Shown here: piece by piece, positions 1 through 8,536 of the stretch
How positions within the stretch are numbered: position 1 is the stretch's first letter
How the letters are laid out: each line of letters starts with the position of its first letter
Virus record (IMG/VR): IMGVR_UViG_3300022187_000173
Location: 1 to 28,138 of that record
Source of the DNA: a virus
Reading direction: 5' to 3' (one strand)
Length of the DNA: 28,138 bases
Translations under genes and position numbers: made by a program
Notes under the pieces: generated by a model
Databases searched by the model: none
Seen by the model: the letters and a program-made list of their open reading frames with translations, nothing else
What the model was told of the DNA's origin: nothing

Positions 1-26
1 ACACAATAGACCCAGGAAAAATCTAA

Positions 27-674
27 ATGCCCAGATCACCACTGAAACAAAAACAAATAGAGACCCTCCTCGAGGCCCTCCGGAAGGGGGCGACCTATAC
101 GCTCGCATGTAAAGCGGCCGGGATTTCTCAATCCACCTTTTACAAATACATGAGAGAGGGCAGAGCGAAAAAAAGTAAAGCTCGGATCGAGTTTTTCGAG
201 GCCGTCTCAAATGCAGAATGTGAGAGAGCCGATCTAATGCTCGAGCGGATAGAGGAGGGCTCGAGGAAGGACTGGAAAGCGGCCGCCTGGCTACTCGAGC
301 GGAGATATAATTATCGGAGAGATAGCACTCATGAGATCGAGGAGGCTCCAGAGACGGCGGCGGCGGCGGTGGGCTCTCCAGGGGAGCTCCTCAAAAGTCA
401 GAGCACCTCTCTCCAGGAGGCGATCAATAAAGCGGCGGCGGCGGAAAGTTGGCAAGCCTACGCCGCTCTCCAGAGACAGCTCCTCTCTGTCACTCGAGAG
501 ATCCAGTCTCTCCAGGCGGAGGAAACTCAGGACGGCCTCCAGGCTATGACAGATGAGCAAATCATCACACAAATAGAGGCGGCGGTTCTGGCTATGCCTC
601 CCGTATTGAGACAGCGCCTCCAGAACAGACTATCTATGGATCTCTCGAATGTCGTATCGATCAAAAGGGGATAG
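27..674 (+). CDS. terS: Terminase small subunit (putative)
   Basis: A 215-residue protein with an N-terminal helix-turn-helix at about residues 16-45 (ACKAAGISQSTFYKYMREG), the arrangement expected of a DNA-recognising small terminase that brings the large subunit to the packaging site. After the HTH comes a charged helical stretch (residues 50-100), then a Gln/Glu/Ala-rich helical region likely used for oligomerisation. An AGGA Shine-Dalgarno site lies at 14-17, nine bases before the ATG. It is the first gene of the rightward late block, two genes ahead of terL, which supports the role. The HTH alone could belong to another DNA-binding protein, so the call rests on both motif and position. 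Confidence 0.78.
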   Translation: MPRSPLKQKQIETLLEALRKGATYTLACKAAGISQSTFYKYMREGRAKKSKARIEFFEAVSNAECERADLMLERIEEGSRKDWKAAAWLLERRYNYRRDSTHEIEEAPETAAAAVGSPGELLKSQSTSLQEAINKAAAAESWQAYAALQRQLLSVTREIQSLQAEETQDGLQAMTDEQIITQIEAAVLAMPPVLRQRLQNRLSMDLSNVVSIKRG

Positions 675-675
675 C

Positions 676-1065
676 ATGATCACCAGTATATTAGCCGGCG
701 TCCTCGGAGGGGTGGCTCTCACCTCCTCCATTTGGGTCTATGTCGAGAGACAGAAAGAACCGGAGGAGATAGATCTCAAGGGTCTAATCGAGAGCACTAT
801 CGCAATTCATGAGCCCGCCTCTAATTTGACAGAGCCTGATCTCCTCGAGACGCCTTGTAGCCTCGAGTATATAGAGCAAGCCGGGAACGATCTCCTCTGT
901 CGTGAGATGTTCTGTCGGATGATGACCAGGGGGATAGACGCTAAAGCGAGCGGGGCGGAATGTGAGCAGATATCGAATGTTCAAAATAAAATACTCATTC
1001 TCGAGACATGCCAAAAGACAGAGAGCCCGGAGAGCTGCATATCTTTATTTGATAGGCGTCTCTGA
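676..1065 (+). CDS. Small membrane-anchored protein with six cysteines
   Basis: I do not recognise a family. The 129-residue product starts with a hydrophobic segment (residues 3-22) that can act as a signal anchor. A charged linker follows, then a domain with six cysteines at 61, 75, 80, 96, 112 and 121, an even number compatible with disulfides in a periplasmic or extracellular domain. I chose ATG 676 because AAAAGGGG at 663-670 is well placed as a ribosome site; an in-frame ATG at 649 would overlap terS and lacks one. The gene lies between terS and terL and its TGA overlaps the terL ATG (TGATG). A membrane protein is unexpected in a packaging operon; superinfection exclusion or a lysis accessory role are only guesses. 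Confidence 0.7.
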   Translation: MITSILAGVLGGVALTSSIWVYVERQKEPEEIDLKGLIESTIAIHEPASNLTEPDLLETPCSLEYIEQAGNDLLCREMFCRMMTRGIDAKASGAECEQISNVQNKILILETCQKTESPESCISLFDRRL

Positions 1066-2480
1066 TGATAGAGATCGCTCGATCTATTTTGGAATTGGAG
1101 AGACGGGTCCAGGAGAACCCGCTCTCCTATTTCAGGCCGACACCTCCTCAGGAGGCATTCCTCCGAGACCCCTCTCCAATTAAGCTCCTATTAGGAGGAA
1201 ATCAGGTCGGAAAAACGGCGGCGAATTGTGCGGAGATCCTCTATAGATGTCTCGGGGTTCATCCTTATTTACAAGTGGAGCCGCCTCCGGTCGAGTGTTG
1301 GCTAATTACTCACTCTCATGATCAATCTCGGACCATTCAGGATAAACTCTATCGAATGATACCGGCCGGGGCTTTACATGAGGACTGTGTATTCATTCCA
1401 GGGCGTGGATTTAGAGGACAGGTCCCAATTGTCCGCTTTAAAAACGGAAGTATAGTCCGGATCAAGACAGTAGCTCAGGGCCTCGGACTAGCCTCCGCCT
1501 CAATTCCATTCGTGGCAGTGGACGAACCTATCCCGGAGAGCGCCTGGGGGGAGATCGCCGCTCGAGTACTCCGAGGAGGAGCCGGCGGCAAGACCGGGAC
1601 GATCTCTATTACTATGACCCCGGTCGGATGCGATGTTCAATATTTAAGGGCTATGGTAGAGGACGGCCGGATCTCATGTACCAGAGCGCCCTTAACGGTC
1701 GAGGATACCACTCCGAGAGGATGCGAGCCCCTCCTCTCTCAGGATCAAATCGATCATATCGCCTCCACATATCTCCCAATAGACAGAGACGCCAGGATTA
1801 GCGGTTCGTTCGATGTGGGGATAGACCCGTCTCAATTGGTATTTGATAATTTCAAACCGACTATGATAAGCTCCGCCCCTTGTCCTCCAGGGGACTATAA
1901 ATTCGCTGTGGGGATAGATCATGGCTCTCAACCTGGAACACAGGTCGCCATTCTCTCGGCTATTGATATGAAAGAACCCCAGGAGCCGAGGATCTACATT
2001 CTCGGAGAGTATATCGGAGGAGCCTCCTCTCCTGAAGTACATGTGAGAGGGATCCTGGAGCTCCTCAAAAGATACCAAGTCGATCCGGCTATGTGTACAT
2101 GGACCGGAGACGGGGCGCACTATGCGCAGAGAGGGAACCGAGGATTTAAAATGTCGAACGGTCTCCTCATGAGAGCATTCGAGCGGGTCCTCAATTTACC
2201 GCCTCGAGGGCTCCCCTTCACGATTAGGACAGCTCTCAAGTTTAAAAATTCAGTTTATTATTCGGCAAGTATGATATATAGCATATTAAGCCGAGAGCAT
2301 TTCTGGATCCGTCCAGAATGTCGCCAATTGATTTCCTCTCTCCAGAGATGGACCTTAAAGCGGACAAGTTCGGCAAAAAGCACGGATCCATATGGCCATG
2401 CAATCGACGGATTACGTTATTGCGTCCTCCCGGTTATACATGAGAGGTTTACTCCACCCGCTAAAATTCGGATGTACTAA
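1065..2480 (+). CDS. terL: Terminase large subunit
   Basis: A 471-residue packaging motor that translocates DNA into the prohead and cuts it. The N-terminal ATPase shows an adenine-binding Q motif (Q29 in PTPPQEAFL), a Walker A at residues 44-51 (GGNQVGKT) and a Walker B ending in D153-E154 (FVAVDE). A TMTP element near residue 190 fits the coupling motif. The C-terminal RNase-H-like nuclease has D285 (VGIDHG), D349 (TGDGAH) and D448 (DPYGHAIDGLRY) as probable metal ligands. Length is normal for the family. Its ATG overlaps the stop of the preceding gene and its TAA overlaps the portal ATG, so translation is probably coupled on both sides. Confidence 0.94.
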   Translation: MIEIARSILELERRVQENPLSYFRPTPPQEAFLRDPSPIKLLLGGNQVGKTAANCAEILYRCLGVHPYLQVEPPPVECWLITHSHDQSRTIQDKLYRMIPAGALHEDCVFIPGRGFRGQVPIVRFKNGSIVRIKTVAQGLGLASASIPFVAVDEPIPESAWGEIAARVLRGGAGGKTGTISITMTPVGCDVQYLRAMVEDGRISCTRAPLTVEDTTPRGCEPLLSQDQIDHIASTYLPIDRDARISGSFDVGIDPSQLVFDNFKPTMISSAPCPPGDYKFAVGIDHGSQPGTQVAILSAIDMKEPQEPRIYILGEYIGGASSPEVHVRGILELLKRYQVDPAMCTWTGDGAHYAQRGNRGFKMSNGLLMRAFERVLNLPPRGLPFTIRTALKFKNSVYYSASMIYSILSREHFWIRPECRQLISSLQRWTLKRTSSAKSTDPYGHAIDGLRYCVLPVIHERFTPPAKIRMY

Positions 2481-3943
2481 TGATTAGATATGATTTCCCT
2501 TTAAAGCCTCTCGCTCCTACTAATCTTGATCAAAAAAGATGGGAGCACACCTCATTAAGGCGCCGCATGTTAACCGGAGCCTGGGAGGAGGACCTCGAGG
2601 ACGAATTAGCGAGACACCTCTCCCCGGACCGGAGAGAGAGCTGGGGTCCTTCTGATTTATCATCTAATCCATTTGAGCAAGTGACACGCCAATTAAGCGT
2701 TTTATATATGGAGGCTCCGGCGGTCTCCGCCCCTGGAGATCTCTCGCCTTTATTGGGTCGAGAGGGATATGCTACTCGAGCGGGCCTCTGGCCTCTCATG
2801 TCGAGAGTTCAGCAAATGGTTTTAGGTCTCAGAGAGACGATCGTCCGAGTAGAGGTCGTTCCTCATGTGAGAGGCGGCTCGACCTCTAATCCAGGGCTCT
2901 ATTATCGAATGGTAACTCCGGACTGTGTATATTGTGAGGTCGATAGTGATCAACCGGATATTCCAGTTTACTATCGAGAATATCGTCTCAGGATCCATCC
3001 AGAGACCGGAGACCAGGAATGGATTTGTGATGTATTGGACATTCGAGACATATCAAATCCGGAGTTCGCTCTCTATCGAGTAAATCAGGACGGCTCCCTC
3101 GGGGAAGATGTTTCCGAGATCTATATGGGACACCCGGCGCATAGAGGAGACGAATATCCATTTCGAAATAAAACCGGAGCTCCTTTCCTCCCCTTAACCG
3201 TCTATCATGCTCAAAAGACCGGCGAATTGTGGAATTTTTTAGACGGATTAACGACCGTAACAGGGAGCCTCAATTCGGCAGTGCTCTATTCCATGTATCT
3301 TCACTGTGTAAGGGATAACGCCTGGAGCCAGAAGTATGTTTTAGGAGCCTCGGTCGCCGGTCTCTCACAAATGGATCAAGGCCTCACCTCTCGCCGGGCG
3401 GCTATTGCTACGGATCCATCCTCCATTCTAGTCCTCCAGGCGGATCCGGATACTTCTGGACAGCCGCTAATCGGAACCTTCGCTCCTCCGATTAGTCCAG
3501 GGGATCTCCTAGATAGTATCGCTAAATATGAGATGAGGGTCGCCATATCCTCGGGAGTAAGCCCGGAGAGCCTTACTCGCCAAAATGCGGACCCTCGATC
3601 GGGTTATGCCCTCTCTATCGATCGAGCGGGACAGAGAGAAAGCCAGAGGCGGTTCGCTCCTATCTTTCGTGTCTCGGATGAGGACCTCCTCGAAAAATCC
3701 GCCGCTCTCTGTAATCGATTTCTCGGGACTAATCTCCCGGAGACCGGCTATCGAGTGAGCTATCATAGCCTCGAGCTCTCCCCAGAGGAGCTCCGAGCTC
3801 AGAGAGAGGACATAATCGCAAAACTCGGAGCCGGTTTAATCAGTCCGATAGATGCGGTCCGAATGCTTAACCCCGATCTGGATGAGACCGGGGCGATCGA
3901 TTTATTACAAAAAATCCGCCGAGAACGGGCGGAGTACCTATAA
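2480..3943 (+). CDS. Portal protein
   Basis: A 487-residue protein directly after terL, the usual place and size for the dodecameric portal through which DNA enters and leaves the capsid. The N-terminal half has the helical segment NPFEQVTRQLSVLY, followed by a beta-rich wing-like region. The C-terminal half has a long charged helix after SGYALSIDRAGQRESQRRF (about residues 375-415), resembling the stem and clip helices of portals. The start ATG overlaps the terL stop (TAATG). The call rests on synteny, length and overall pattern rather than on a diagnostic motif. Confidence 0.83.
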   Translation: MIRYDFPLKPLAPTNLDQKRWEHTSLRRRMLTGAWEEDLEDELARHLSPDRRESWGPSDLSSNPFEQVTRQLSVLYMEAPAVSAPGDLSPLLGREGYATRAGLWPLMSRVQQMVLGLRETIVRVEVVPHVRGGSTSNPGLYYRMVTPDCVYCEVDSDQPDIPVYYREYRLRIHPETGDQEWICDVLDIRDISNPEFALYRVNQDGSLGEDVSEIYMGHPAHRGDEYPFRNKTGAPFLPLTVYHAQKTGELWNFLDGLTTVTGSLNSAVLYSMYLHCVRDNAWSQKYVLGASVAGLSQMDQGLTSRRAAIATDPSSILVLQADPDTSGQPLIGTFAPPISPGDLLDSIAKYEMRVAISSGVSPESLTRQNADPRSGYALSIDRAGQRESQRRFAPIFRVSDEDLLEKSAALCNRFLGTNLPETGYRVSYHSLELSPEELRAQREDIIAKLGAGLISPIDAVRMLNPDLDETGAIDLLQKIRRERAEYL

Positions 3944-3956
3944 CCCAGGAGACCCA

Positions 3957-4616
3957 ATGAAAACAATATCACATGAGGGCGAGACCTATGTCCTCAAATC
4001 CGAAATGGAGGCGGCTATCCAGTCCAGGATCCAAAAAATGAGCGCTCGAGCGGCGGAGGCAGAGGCACAGGTCCAGAGCCTCCAAAATGAGCTAGATAGC
4101 GTCTCTGGACGGCTCGGAGCCCTAGATAACCTCCAGGGGCAGATCGAGACCTTAAAAGGTCAATTGGATAATGCGAATGGACGGTTCGATCGCTATCAGG
4201 CTGTTTCTAAATATGGATTGACGGATCCGGACCACCTCGAGTTAGTCGAATGGCAATATTCGAGATCTATGTCTAATCTACCGAAAAAAGATCAGATGCC
4301 GCTCGGAGAATGGCTCGAGGGATTAGTCCAGGATCCGTCTCAGGCTCCCCTCTCTATCCGTCCTCACCTCCAGAGCCTCCAGACCTCCGCTCCTCAGGAG
4401 GCGGCTCCACAGGTCCAGGAGAGCGCTCCACAAATGCAGACTATCCGCCCAGATAGCTCTCTCCAGGCGCCGGCTCCTCCGAAGATGAATTCAGGAGCGC
4501 TCCAGGCTCCTCCAATAACTGATAATCTAGTCGATCGAGGTCTCAAGGATCTTGAGTTCTATCGACAGAACCGAGACGCAATCAAAAACGCCTTTTTTCA
4601 AAACAGGAGATCATAA
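3957..4616 (+). CDS. Scaffolding-like coiled-coil head protein
   Basis: A 219-residue protein between portal and the capsid genes, where scaffolding proteins are found. Residues 15-85 are heptad-patterned and rich in Gln, Glu and Leu, predicting a coiled coil. Residues 135-185 are Pro/Gln/Ala-rich, and the C-terminus (about 190-219) is a basic helical tail that could bind the capsid shell. ATG 3957 is chosen because it follows the sequence ACCCAGGAGACCCA at 3943-3956, which contains AGGAG; an in-frame ATG at 3852 would lie deep inside the portal gene. No protease gene is seen nearby, so if it is a scaffold it is probably released whole or cut by an unseen enzyme. A minor head protein is the alternative. 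Confidence 0.62.
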   Translation: MKTISHEGETYVLKSEMEAAIQSRIQKMSARAAEAEAQVQSLQNELDSVSGRLGALDNLQGQIETLKGQLDNANGRFDRYQAVSKYGLTDPDHLELVEWQYSRSMSNLPKKDQMPLGEWLEGLVQDPSQAPLSIRPHLQSLQTSAPQEAAPQVQESAPQMQTIRPDSSLQAPAPPKMNSGALQAPPITDNLVDRGLKDLEFYRQNRDAIKNAFFQNRRS

Positions 4617-4931
4617 ATGGCTATTGTTGACTTGAGCGCTACCAGCTCCTATCCATCTATTAAATATATCGCCTCGAGCGGTACACTACAGCAAGAGATC
4701 ACACTCCCCCAGGGTAAGCTCCGAGTATCCATCTCAGGAGACGCCGCTTTATATGTCGCCTGGAGTGGCGTCTCGGACGGCGCAGCAATGCCGGCCGATA
4801 AAGTCCGAGTTCCGGCGGATCAAATCCTAGCGTTCGATCTAGGTCACTCAAAAGAGGACCGAGCCTCCTCTCTCGCTGTCGCCTCTCAAACGGGGAGCGC
4901 AAATATAGAGATCATCCTCGAGCGGATTTAG
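4617..4931 (+). CDS. Small beta-rich structural protein, possibly head decoration
   Basis: A 104-residue protein made almost entirely of short beta-prone segments, without cysteine, signal peptide or membrane segment. The ATG follows the scaffold stop directly (TAAATG), with AGGAG about eight bases upstream. Its small size, its place between scaffold and fiber genes and its composition (Ser, Ala, Ile, Val) fit a capsid decoration or stabilising protein. A short virion protein of another kind is equally possible, and no family motif was recognised. Confidence 0.6.
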   Translation: MAIVDLSATSSYPSIKYIASSGTLQQEITLPQGKLRVSISGDAALYVAWSGVSDGAAMPADKVRVPADQILAFDLGHSKEDRASSLAVASQTGSANIEIILERI

Positions 4932-4932
4932 A

Positions 4933-5346
4933 ATGGCCTATTATCGATTAATTGGGGATGATACGGACGCCGAGGTTCTATCTTTTCCCGTAACACTGAA
5001 TGAGAGCGTAAACTCCGGAGACGTTCTCAGGACATATATAGACGGGAGCTCAGGTCTAGCCGAGAGAGCCTCCTCGAATGGAACCTCTGTAATTGGGATA
5101 GCCGTCTCGAGTGGCTCCGCCGGGGCGACAATAGACATTATCCAATTCGGTTTAGCTGTCGTTAACTTTTCAGAGACGCTCTCTGATAGTGATATAGGCA
5201 AGCCGGTTTATTTATCCTCTACTCCAGGGGAGGCGACATTATCTCCGCCCTCCTCCTCCGGGTCCTCTCTCATTCGATTAGGGGTTCTCTCCTCTACAGA
5301 TAGGACCTGTCTAGTCTCACCCCAAACCATAATTCGATATTCATAG
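4933..5346 (+). CDS. Small structural protein sharing a domain with the next gene
   Basis: A 137-residue beta-rich protein. Residues 89-122, beginning GKPVYLSSTPGEATLSPPSS, align clearly with residues 377-410 of the following gene product, beginning GKYVYLSTTPGQVTLTAPAA. The sequence between the motif and the C-terminus also matches in pattern (IRLGVLSS versus VRVGLLAS). It therefore looks like a free-standing copy of that gene's C-terminal domain. This type of Pro-Gly beta domain is common in phage capsid decoration and fiber proteins. No strong ribosome site precedes the ATG, so translation may depend on the upstream gene, whose stop lies one base earlier. Confidence 0.65.
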   Translation: MAYYRLIGDDTDAEVLSFPVTLNESVNSGDVLRTYIDGSSGLAERASSNGTSVIGIAVSSGSAGATIDIIQFGLAVVNFSETLSDSDIGKPVYLSSTPGEATLSPPSSSGSSLIRLGVLSSTDRTCLVSPQTIIRYS

Positions 5347-5354
5347 GAGGCCGC

Positions 5355-6650
5355 ATGGCCACATATACAACGCTCGCATTTGACAGCTCCAATAAACTCC
5401 CAATTGTCCCCTCTAGTAGTGATACGGTATCCATTCCGAATGATCTCACAGTAACAGGAGATACGGTCCTCGACGGTAATCTCCAGGTCAACGGAACAAC
5501 GACTACAGTTAACTCCGAGATCCAGACCGCCGATCGCTCGATCGTCATGAATTCAGACTATACCTCCGCCTCTGTGGAAGATGCGTATATCATGGCGGTT
5601 ACAGATCCTAATCCTCCCTCTACCGCCTGGACAAGTGACAATTATAATATTTTCATTGAAAATTCATCCAGTATCAAATTTCAAGGCTCGACCGCTCCCT
5701 CCAGTGATGCCGCATGGCCCTCCGCCGGGGATCTAGTCCTCATTAAAGGCAATCCGACCGCCGCCGATAATGGGATTTACGAAGTCGAGAACGTGGGGAC
5801 TTTTGGAGGCTCCGCCTATATTGTGATCAGAAACGGAGCGAGTACAGGCTCGCCGGCCTCTGATGTCGCCGGGTTCGTCAATACGACTTTAAATAACTAT
5901 GGCTCTGCGAGTAGTTTCCTCCCCTCCGGATTTGAAATTGTCCCCGTAAAAGTGACCGGTATTAAAACCGATAGTGCGAATGGAGCTATCCAGTCCGTAT
6001 CCGGAGACGCCGGCGGTTCTATGACAGTAACCACTCTTGCCGGGGGCGGAACGGCGGCGGATGATATAACCACAGGAGACGCCGCCGTTTCTATCAGTAC
6101 GACCTCGGGGAATGTCACTCTAAACGCTCCGACCGGATCAAGCGTCCGATTGAGCGTCAACTCGAGCGATCTATTAGTCGCCGATGGAGATAATCTCTCC
6201 GTCCAGGGTGGAAAAAATCTCGTCATTAATGATACAGCAGCTCTAGCCACTCAATTAACAGTAGTCGGATCTTCAGGGGTCGCCGCCTTTGAGGTTCTCG
6301 CCTTTAATACAAGTGGAGAGTTAGTCCGGGCAGATGCGGACGCCGGGTCTCTAATCTATAATGTCGCCGGGGTCTCTCTCGAGGCCGGTCCAAGTGGAGC
6401 CGCCGCCGTTAAGTCTGTAATGTCGACCCCTGGACAACTCGCCGGAATGACATTCACCTCTAATCCCTCGAGTGGAGATCAGGGCAAATATGTATATTTG
6501 AGTACCACTCCCGGACAGGTCACATTAACCGCCCCGGCGGCGAGTGGAGATCAGGTGGTCCGAGTAGGCTTATTAGCCTCTGCGAGCGCAATCAGCACCG
6601 GAGTTTATCCTGTACTGTTTCAGCCTCAATTCATGTACACAGTATCATAA
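5355..6650 (+). CDS. Fiber-like virion protein
   Basis: A 431-residue Ser/Thr/Gly/Ala-rich beta protein. Residues about 28-65 contain TVTGDTVLDGNLQVNGTTTT followed by VNSEIQTADRSIVMN, a module typical of phage head or tail fibers and other trimeric adhesins. Residues about 95-165 form a second beta domain, and residues about 290-431 repeat the domain found alone in the preceding gene. A good AGGAGG site precedes the ATG. Its place before the major capsid gene rather than after the tape measure suggests a head fiber or capsid-attached appendage rather than a tail fiber. That is an inference from gene order. Confidence 0.7.
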   Translation: MATYTTLAFDSSNKLPIVPSSSDTVSIPNDLTVTGDTVLDGNLQVNGTTTTVNSEIQTADRSIVMNSDYTSASVEDAYIMAVTDPNPPSTAWTSDNYNIFIENSSSIKFQGSTAPSSDAAWPSAGDLVLIKGNPTAADNGIYEVENVGTFGGSAYIVIRNGASTGSPASDVAGFVNTTLNNYGSASSFLPSGFEIVPVKVTGIKTDSANGAIQSVSGDAGGSMTVTTLAGGGTAADDITTGDAAVSISTTSGNVTLNAPTGSSVRLSVNSSDLLVADGDNLSVQGGKNLVINDTAALATQLTVVGSSGVAAFEVLAFNTSGELVRADADAGSLIYNVAGVSLEAGPSGAAAVKSVMSTPGQLAGMTFTSNPSSGDQGKYVYLSTTPGQVTLTAPAASGDQVVRVGLLASASAISTGVYPVLFQPQFMYTVS

Positions 6651-6660
6651 ATTTGGATCT

Positions 6661-6685
6661 GAGGGGCCTCTCCGGAGGTCCCCTC
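6661..6685 (+). promoter_or_regulatory. Stable hairpin with UNCG-type loop after the fiber-like gene
   Basis: Eleven bases after the fiber-like gene's stop, GAGGGG pairs with CCCCTC and CCTC with GAGG, interrupted by one bulged T. This closes a TCCG loop on a C-G pair, which as RNA is a cUCCGg member of the very stable UNCG tetraloops. No T tract follows on the + strand (TATACACC), so it is not a classical intrinsic terminator. It could protect a 3' end, mark an RNA processing site, or attenuate transcription before the capsid gene. Confidence 0.55.
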
Positions 6686-6822
6686 TATACACCACAAAAA
6701 AAACATGATATAACTTTTCCAAGGCGATAGCCTTAATAGCGAATTGGGAACGGTCGCACCGGTAGAACAGCAGATAACCCAGAGCACTCTCTTAATTCAC
6801 CGTTTTTTATAGGAGCCTTAAA
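6686..6822 (+). promoter_or_regulatory. Structured leader of the major capsid gene
   Basis: This is the non-coding remainder of a 172-base gap in an otherwise tightly packed block. It contains an A-run (6696-6703), a possible -10 hexamer TATAAC (6709-6714) with no clear -35, a small perfect hairpin AAGGC-GATA-GCCTT (6721-6734), and AACGGT (6749-6754) complementary to ACCGTT (6799-6804) next to a T run (6803-6808). The capsid ribosome site AGGAG lies about ten bases before the ATG. A separate promoter or leader for the most abundant virion protein is plausible; the exact promoter is not resolved. Confidence 0.4.
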
Positions 6823-7782
6823 ATGGCAGTAAATAACATTATTTCGCAAGGGTCACTCGAGACTGACTTGCGCCTGGCGGCGATGCTCTCTCAGGAGATC
6901 CGCCTCCTCCTCACCGATACCAACAACCTCCGCAATTCTCCATTTATTGATTTTATCGGATCGATTAATGGTCTCGGCTCAGATACCATTCGAGTATCTC
7001 TCGCCGGCTTAGACGGCCGAGACGTTTTCAGCGCTACCGCCGCCGAGGATACCGCAGTAGACGCCGCCTCAAATACAAGCCTTACCGATAACTCAGTAGA
7101 TATCGCAGTGGCTCGAGCCGCTCTCCGTTATCAAGTCTCCGACTTGGCTAATATTACCAATTTCCAAGGCGCCGCTAATGGAATTGATGTTTTCCGAATT
7201 GCTCAGAGCATGGCGGGATCATATGAGGCCTACTTCGCAGATCTCACCGCCGCCGCAATTGCGACCTTCACCACCTCCGCCGGCAATACAGGCGCCGCCT
7301 TTACTGTCGACGGCATGTTAGACGGTATTTTCGAGCTCGAGAAGGCAGATAGCAATCGAGGCGTTCCCGGTCCATTCGCCGCCGTCCTCCATCCAAAGCA
7401 GCTTACACAGCTCCAGGACGATCTCCGAAATGAAAGCAATTCTATTTTTGCGTATAGCCCGGCGACACTCGAGGCGATCTCCGCTAAGGGTCCCGGCTAT
7501 GTAGGACGCTTTTTGAATTGTGATCTCTACACCTCCTCATATATTGAGACCTCAGGTGGAGGCGATCTCCAGGGCGGTCTATTTGGAGTTGGAGCTCTCG
7601 GCTATGGAACCGGCGTTCCTCGAGACATGCCTGGAGCCTCTGACTTTATGGCTATGGGTGATATAGTCGTAGAATTCGAGCGTGATGCGGCGACCGCCTC
7701 CACGATCGTAATGGGACATTGCTATCTAGGTATCGGAGTTCTAGACGATAATCGAGGCGTTAAGCTCCTCTCATTAGCATAA
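6823..7782 (+). CDS. Major capsid protein
   Basis: A 319-residue protein, the size of an HK97-fold capsid subunit. It starts with a helical N-terminus (residues 10-45), followed by alternating beta segments and a helical domain with a run of acidic and Ala-rich sequence. It comes after the portal and scaffold genes and before the connector genes, and is the only gene in the head block with its own long leader and a strong AGGAG site, as expected for a highly expressed protein. No propeptide cleavage site or separate protease was identified. The assignment rests on order, size and composition. Confidence 0.78.
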   Translation: MAVNNIISQGSLETDLRLAAMLSQEIRLLLTDTNNLRNSPFIDFIGSINGLGSDTIRVSLAGLDGRDVFSATAAEDTAVDAASNTSLTDNSVDIAVARAALRYQVSDLANITNFQGAANGIDVFRIAQSMAGSYEAYFADLTAAAIATFTTSAGNTGAAFTVDGMLDGIFELEKADSNRGVPGPFAAVLHPKQLTQLQDDLRNESNSIFAYSPATLEAISAKGPGYVGRFLNCDLYTSSYIETSGGGDLQGGLFGVGALGYGTGVPRDMPGASDFMAMGDIVVEFERDAATASTIVMGHCYLGIGVLDDNRGVKLLSLA

Positions 7783-7891
7783 TCTTAAAGAGACCCTTTT
7801 ATTTTTGAGGAAGGGAGACCCCGGAGCATTAGATTTAACCTGGGTCTCAAATCTACCGGCTCTCCCTTTCCTCTCTATATGGAGACCCAAA

Positions 7892-8536
7892 ATGGAATAT
7901 AATAATTTAGCTATGCCCTGGAGCGCCGGTCCGGAGACCGCTCCAATTTTACCTGTCAGACCTAATTCGAAGTTCTTCTTTAAACATCATCCTAAGAATT
8001 GGGCCCTCGAAAAAGTACAGATCCCCGGAAAGAAAAAGGGAGAGGTCGAGATGGTATGGAAATGGCTCCCAATAATCGAGAGCGAGACAGAAAAGCCCGG
8101 AGTTAATGGTATCCGAATGAATGGAAAATTTGTCGACGCCACCGGGAGACAGGCCGCATTAGCTAGGAGAGGATATACAATATTCCTCCCTAATCAGATT
8201 GATTTTTTACGCGTTTATCCATGTCGAGGCGGGCGTTATTATGCTCATAAGTTTATGATCCTCGAAGATGTCGCCGGCGAATTTGTCGAGACCCTGGATC
8301 GCAATTCTTGGAATGAGTGGAGAATGGAATTAGTGAGAGAGGGCAAAATTAAATTACCTCATCCTCAACTATTAAAGCGGCTCCTCTTGAGACGGTCTCG
8401 ACATATCGACCGATACGTTCGTCAACAACACATTCCAGAATTAGCCGCAAAAATGGAGACTATCCGCTCAGAGGTCCAAGCCATGCAAGCGGGAATTACC
8501 GAGCTCCAGGACAAAGGAATAAAATACTATGGATGA
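7892..8536 (+). CDS. Unassigned head or neck protein
   Basis: A 214-residue protein of no recognised family. It has a proline-rich N-terminus, an aromatic and basic middle part (FFFKHHPKNW, VWKWLPI, GGRYYAHKFMILE), and a helical basic C-terminus ending in a short coiled-coil-like stretch (residues about 170-210). I chose ATG 7892 because GGAGACCCA at 7881-7889 precedes it, a ribosome-site motif also used at 3957 and 10423. An earlier in-frame TTG at 7805 has no comparable site. Its place between capsid and connector genes suggests a neck or head-completion role, but nothing in the sequence proves it. Confidence 0.6.
   Translation: MEYNNLAMPWSAGPETAPILPVRPNSKFFFKHHPKNWALEKVQIPGKKKGEVEMVWKWLPIIESETEKPGVNGIRMNGKFVDATGRQAALARRGYTIFLPNQIDFLRVYPCRGGRYYAHKFMILEDVAGEFVETLDRNSWNEWRMELVREGKIKLPHPQLLKRLLLRRSRHIDRYVRQQHIPELAAKMETIRSEVQAMQAGITELQDKGIKYYG

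Noticed and set aside
331-549. Arg/Ser-rich frame inside terS on the + strand
   Set aside because: It lies wholly inside terS in another frame, is low in complexity and has no ribosome site.
3852-3956. An upstream start for the scaffold-like gene inside portal
   Set aside because: The ATG at 3957 has a strong ribosome site, while 3852 has none and would overlap the portal gene by 92 bases.
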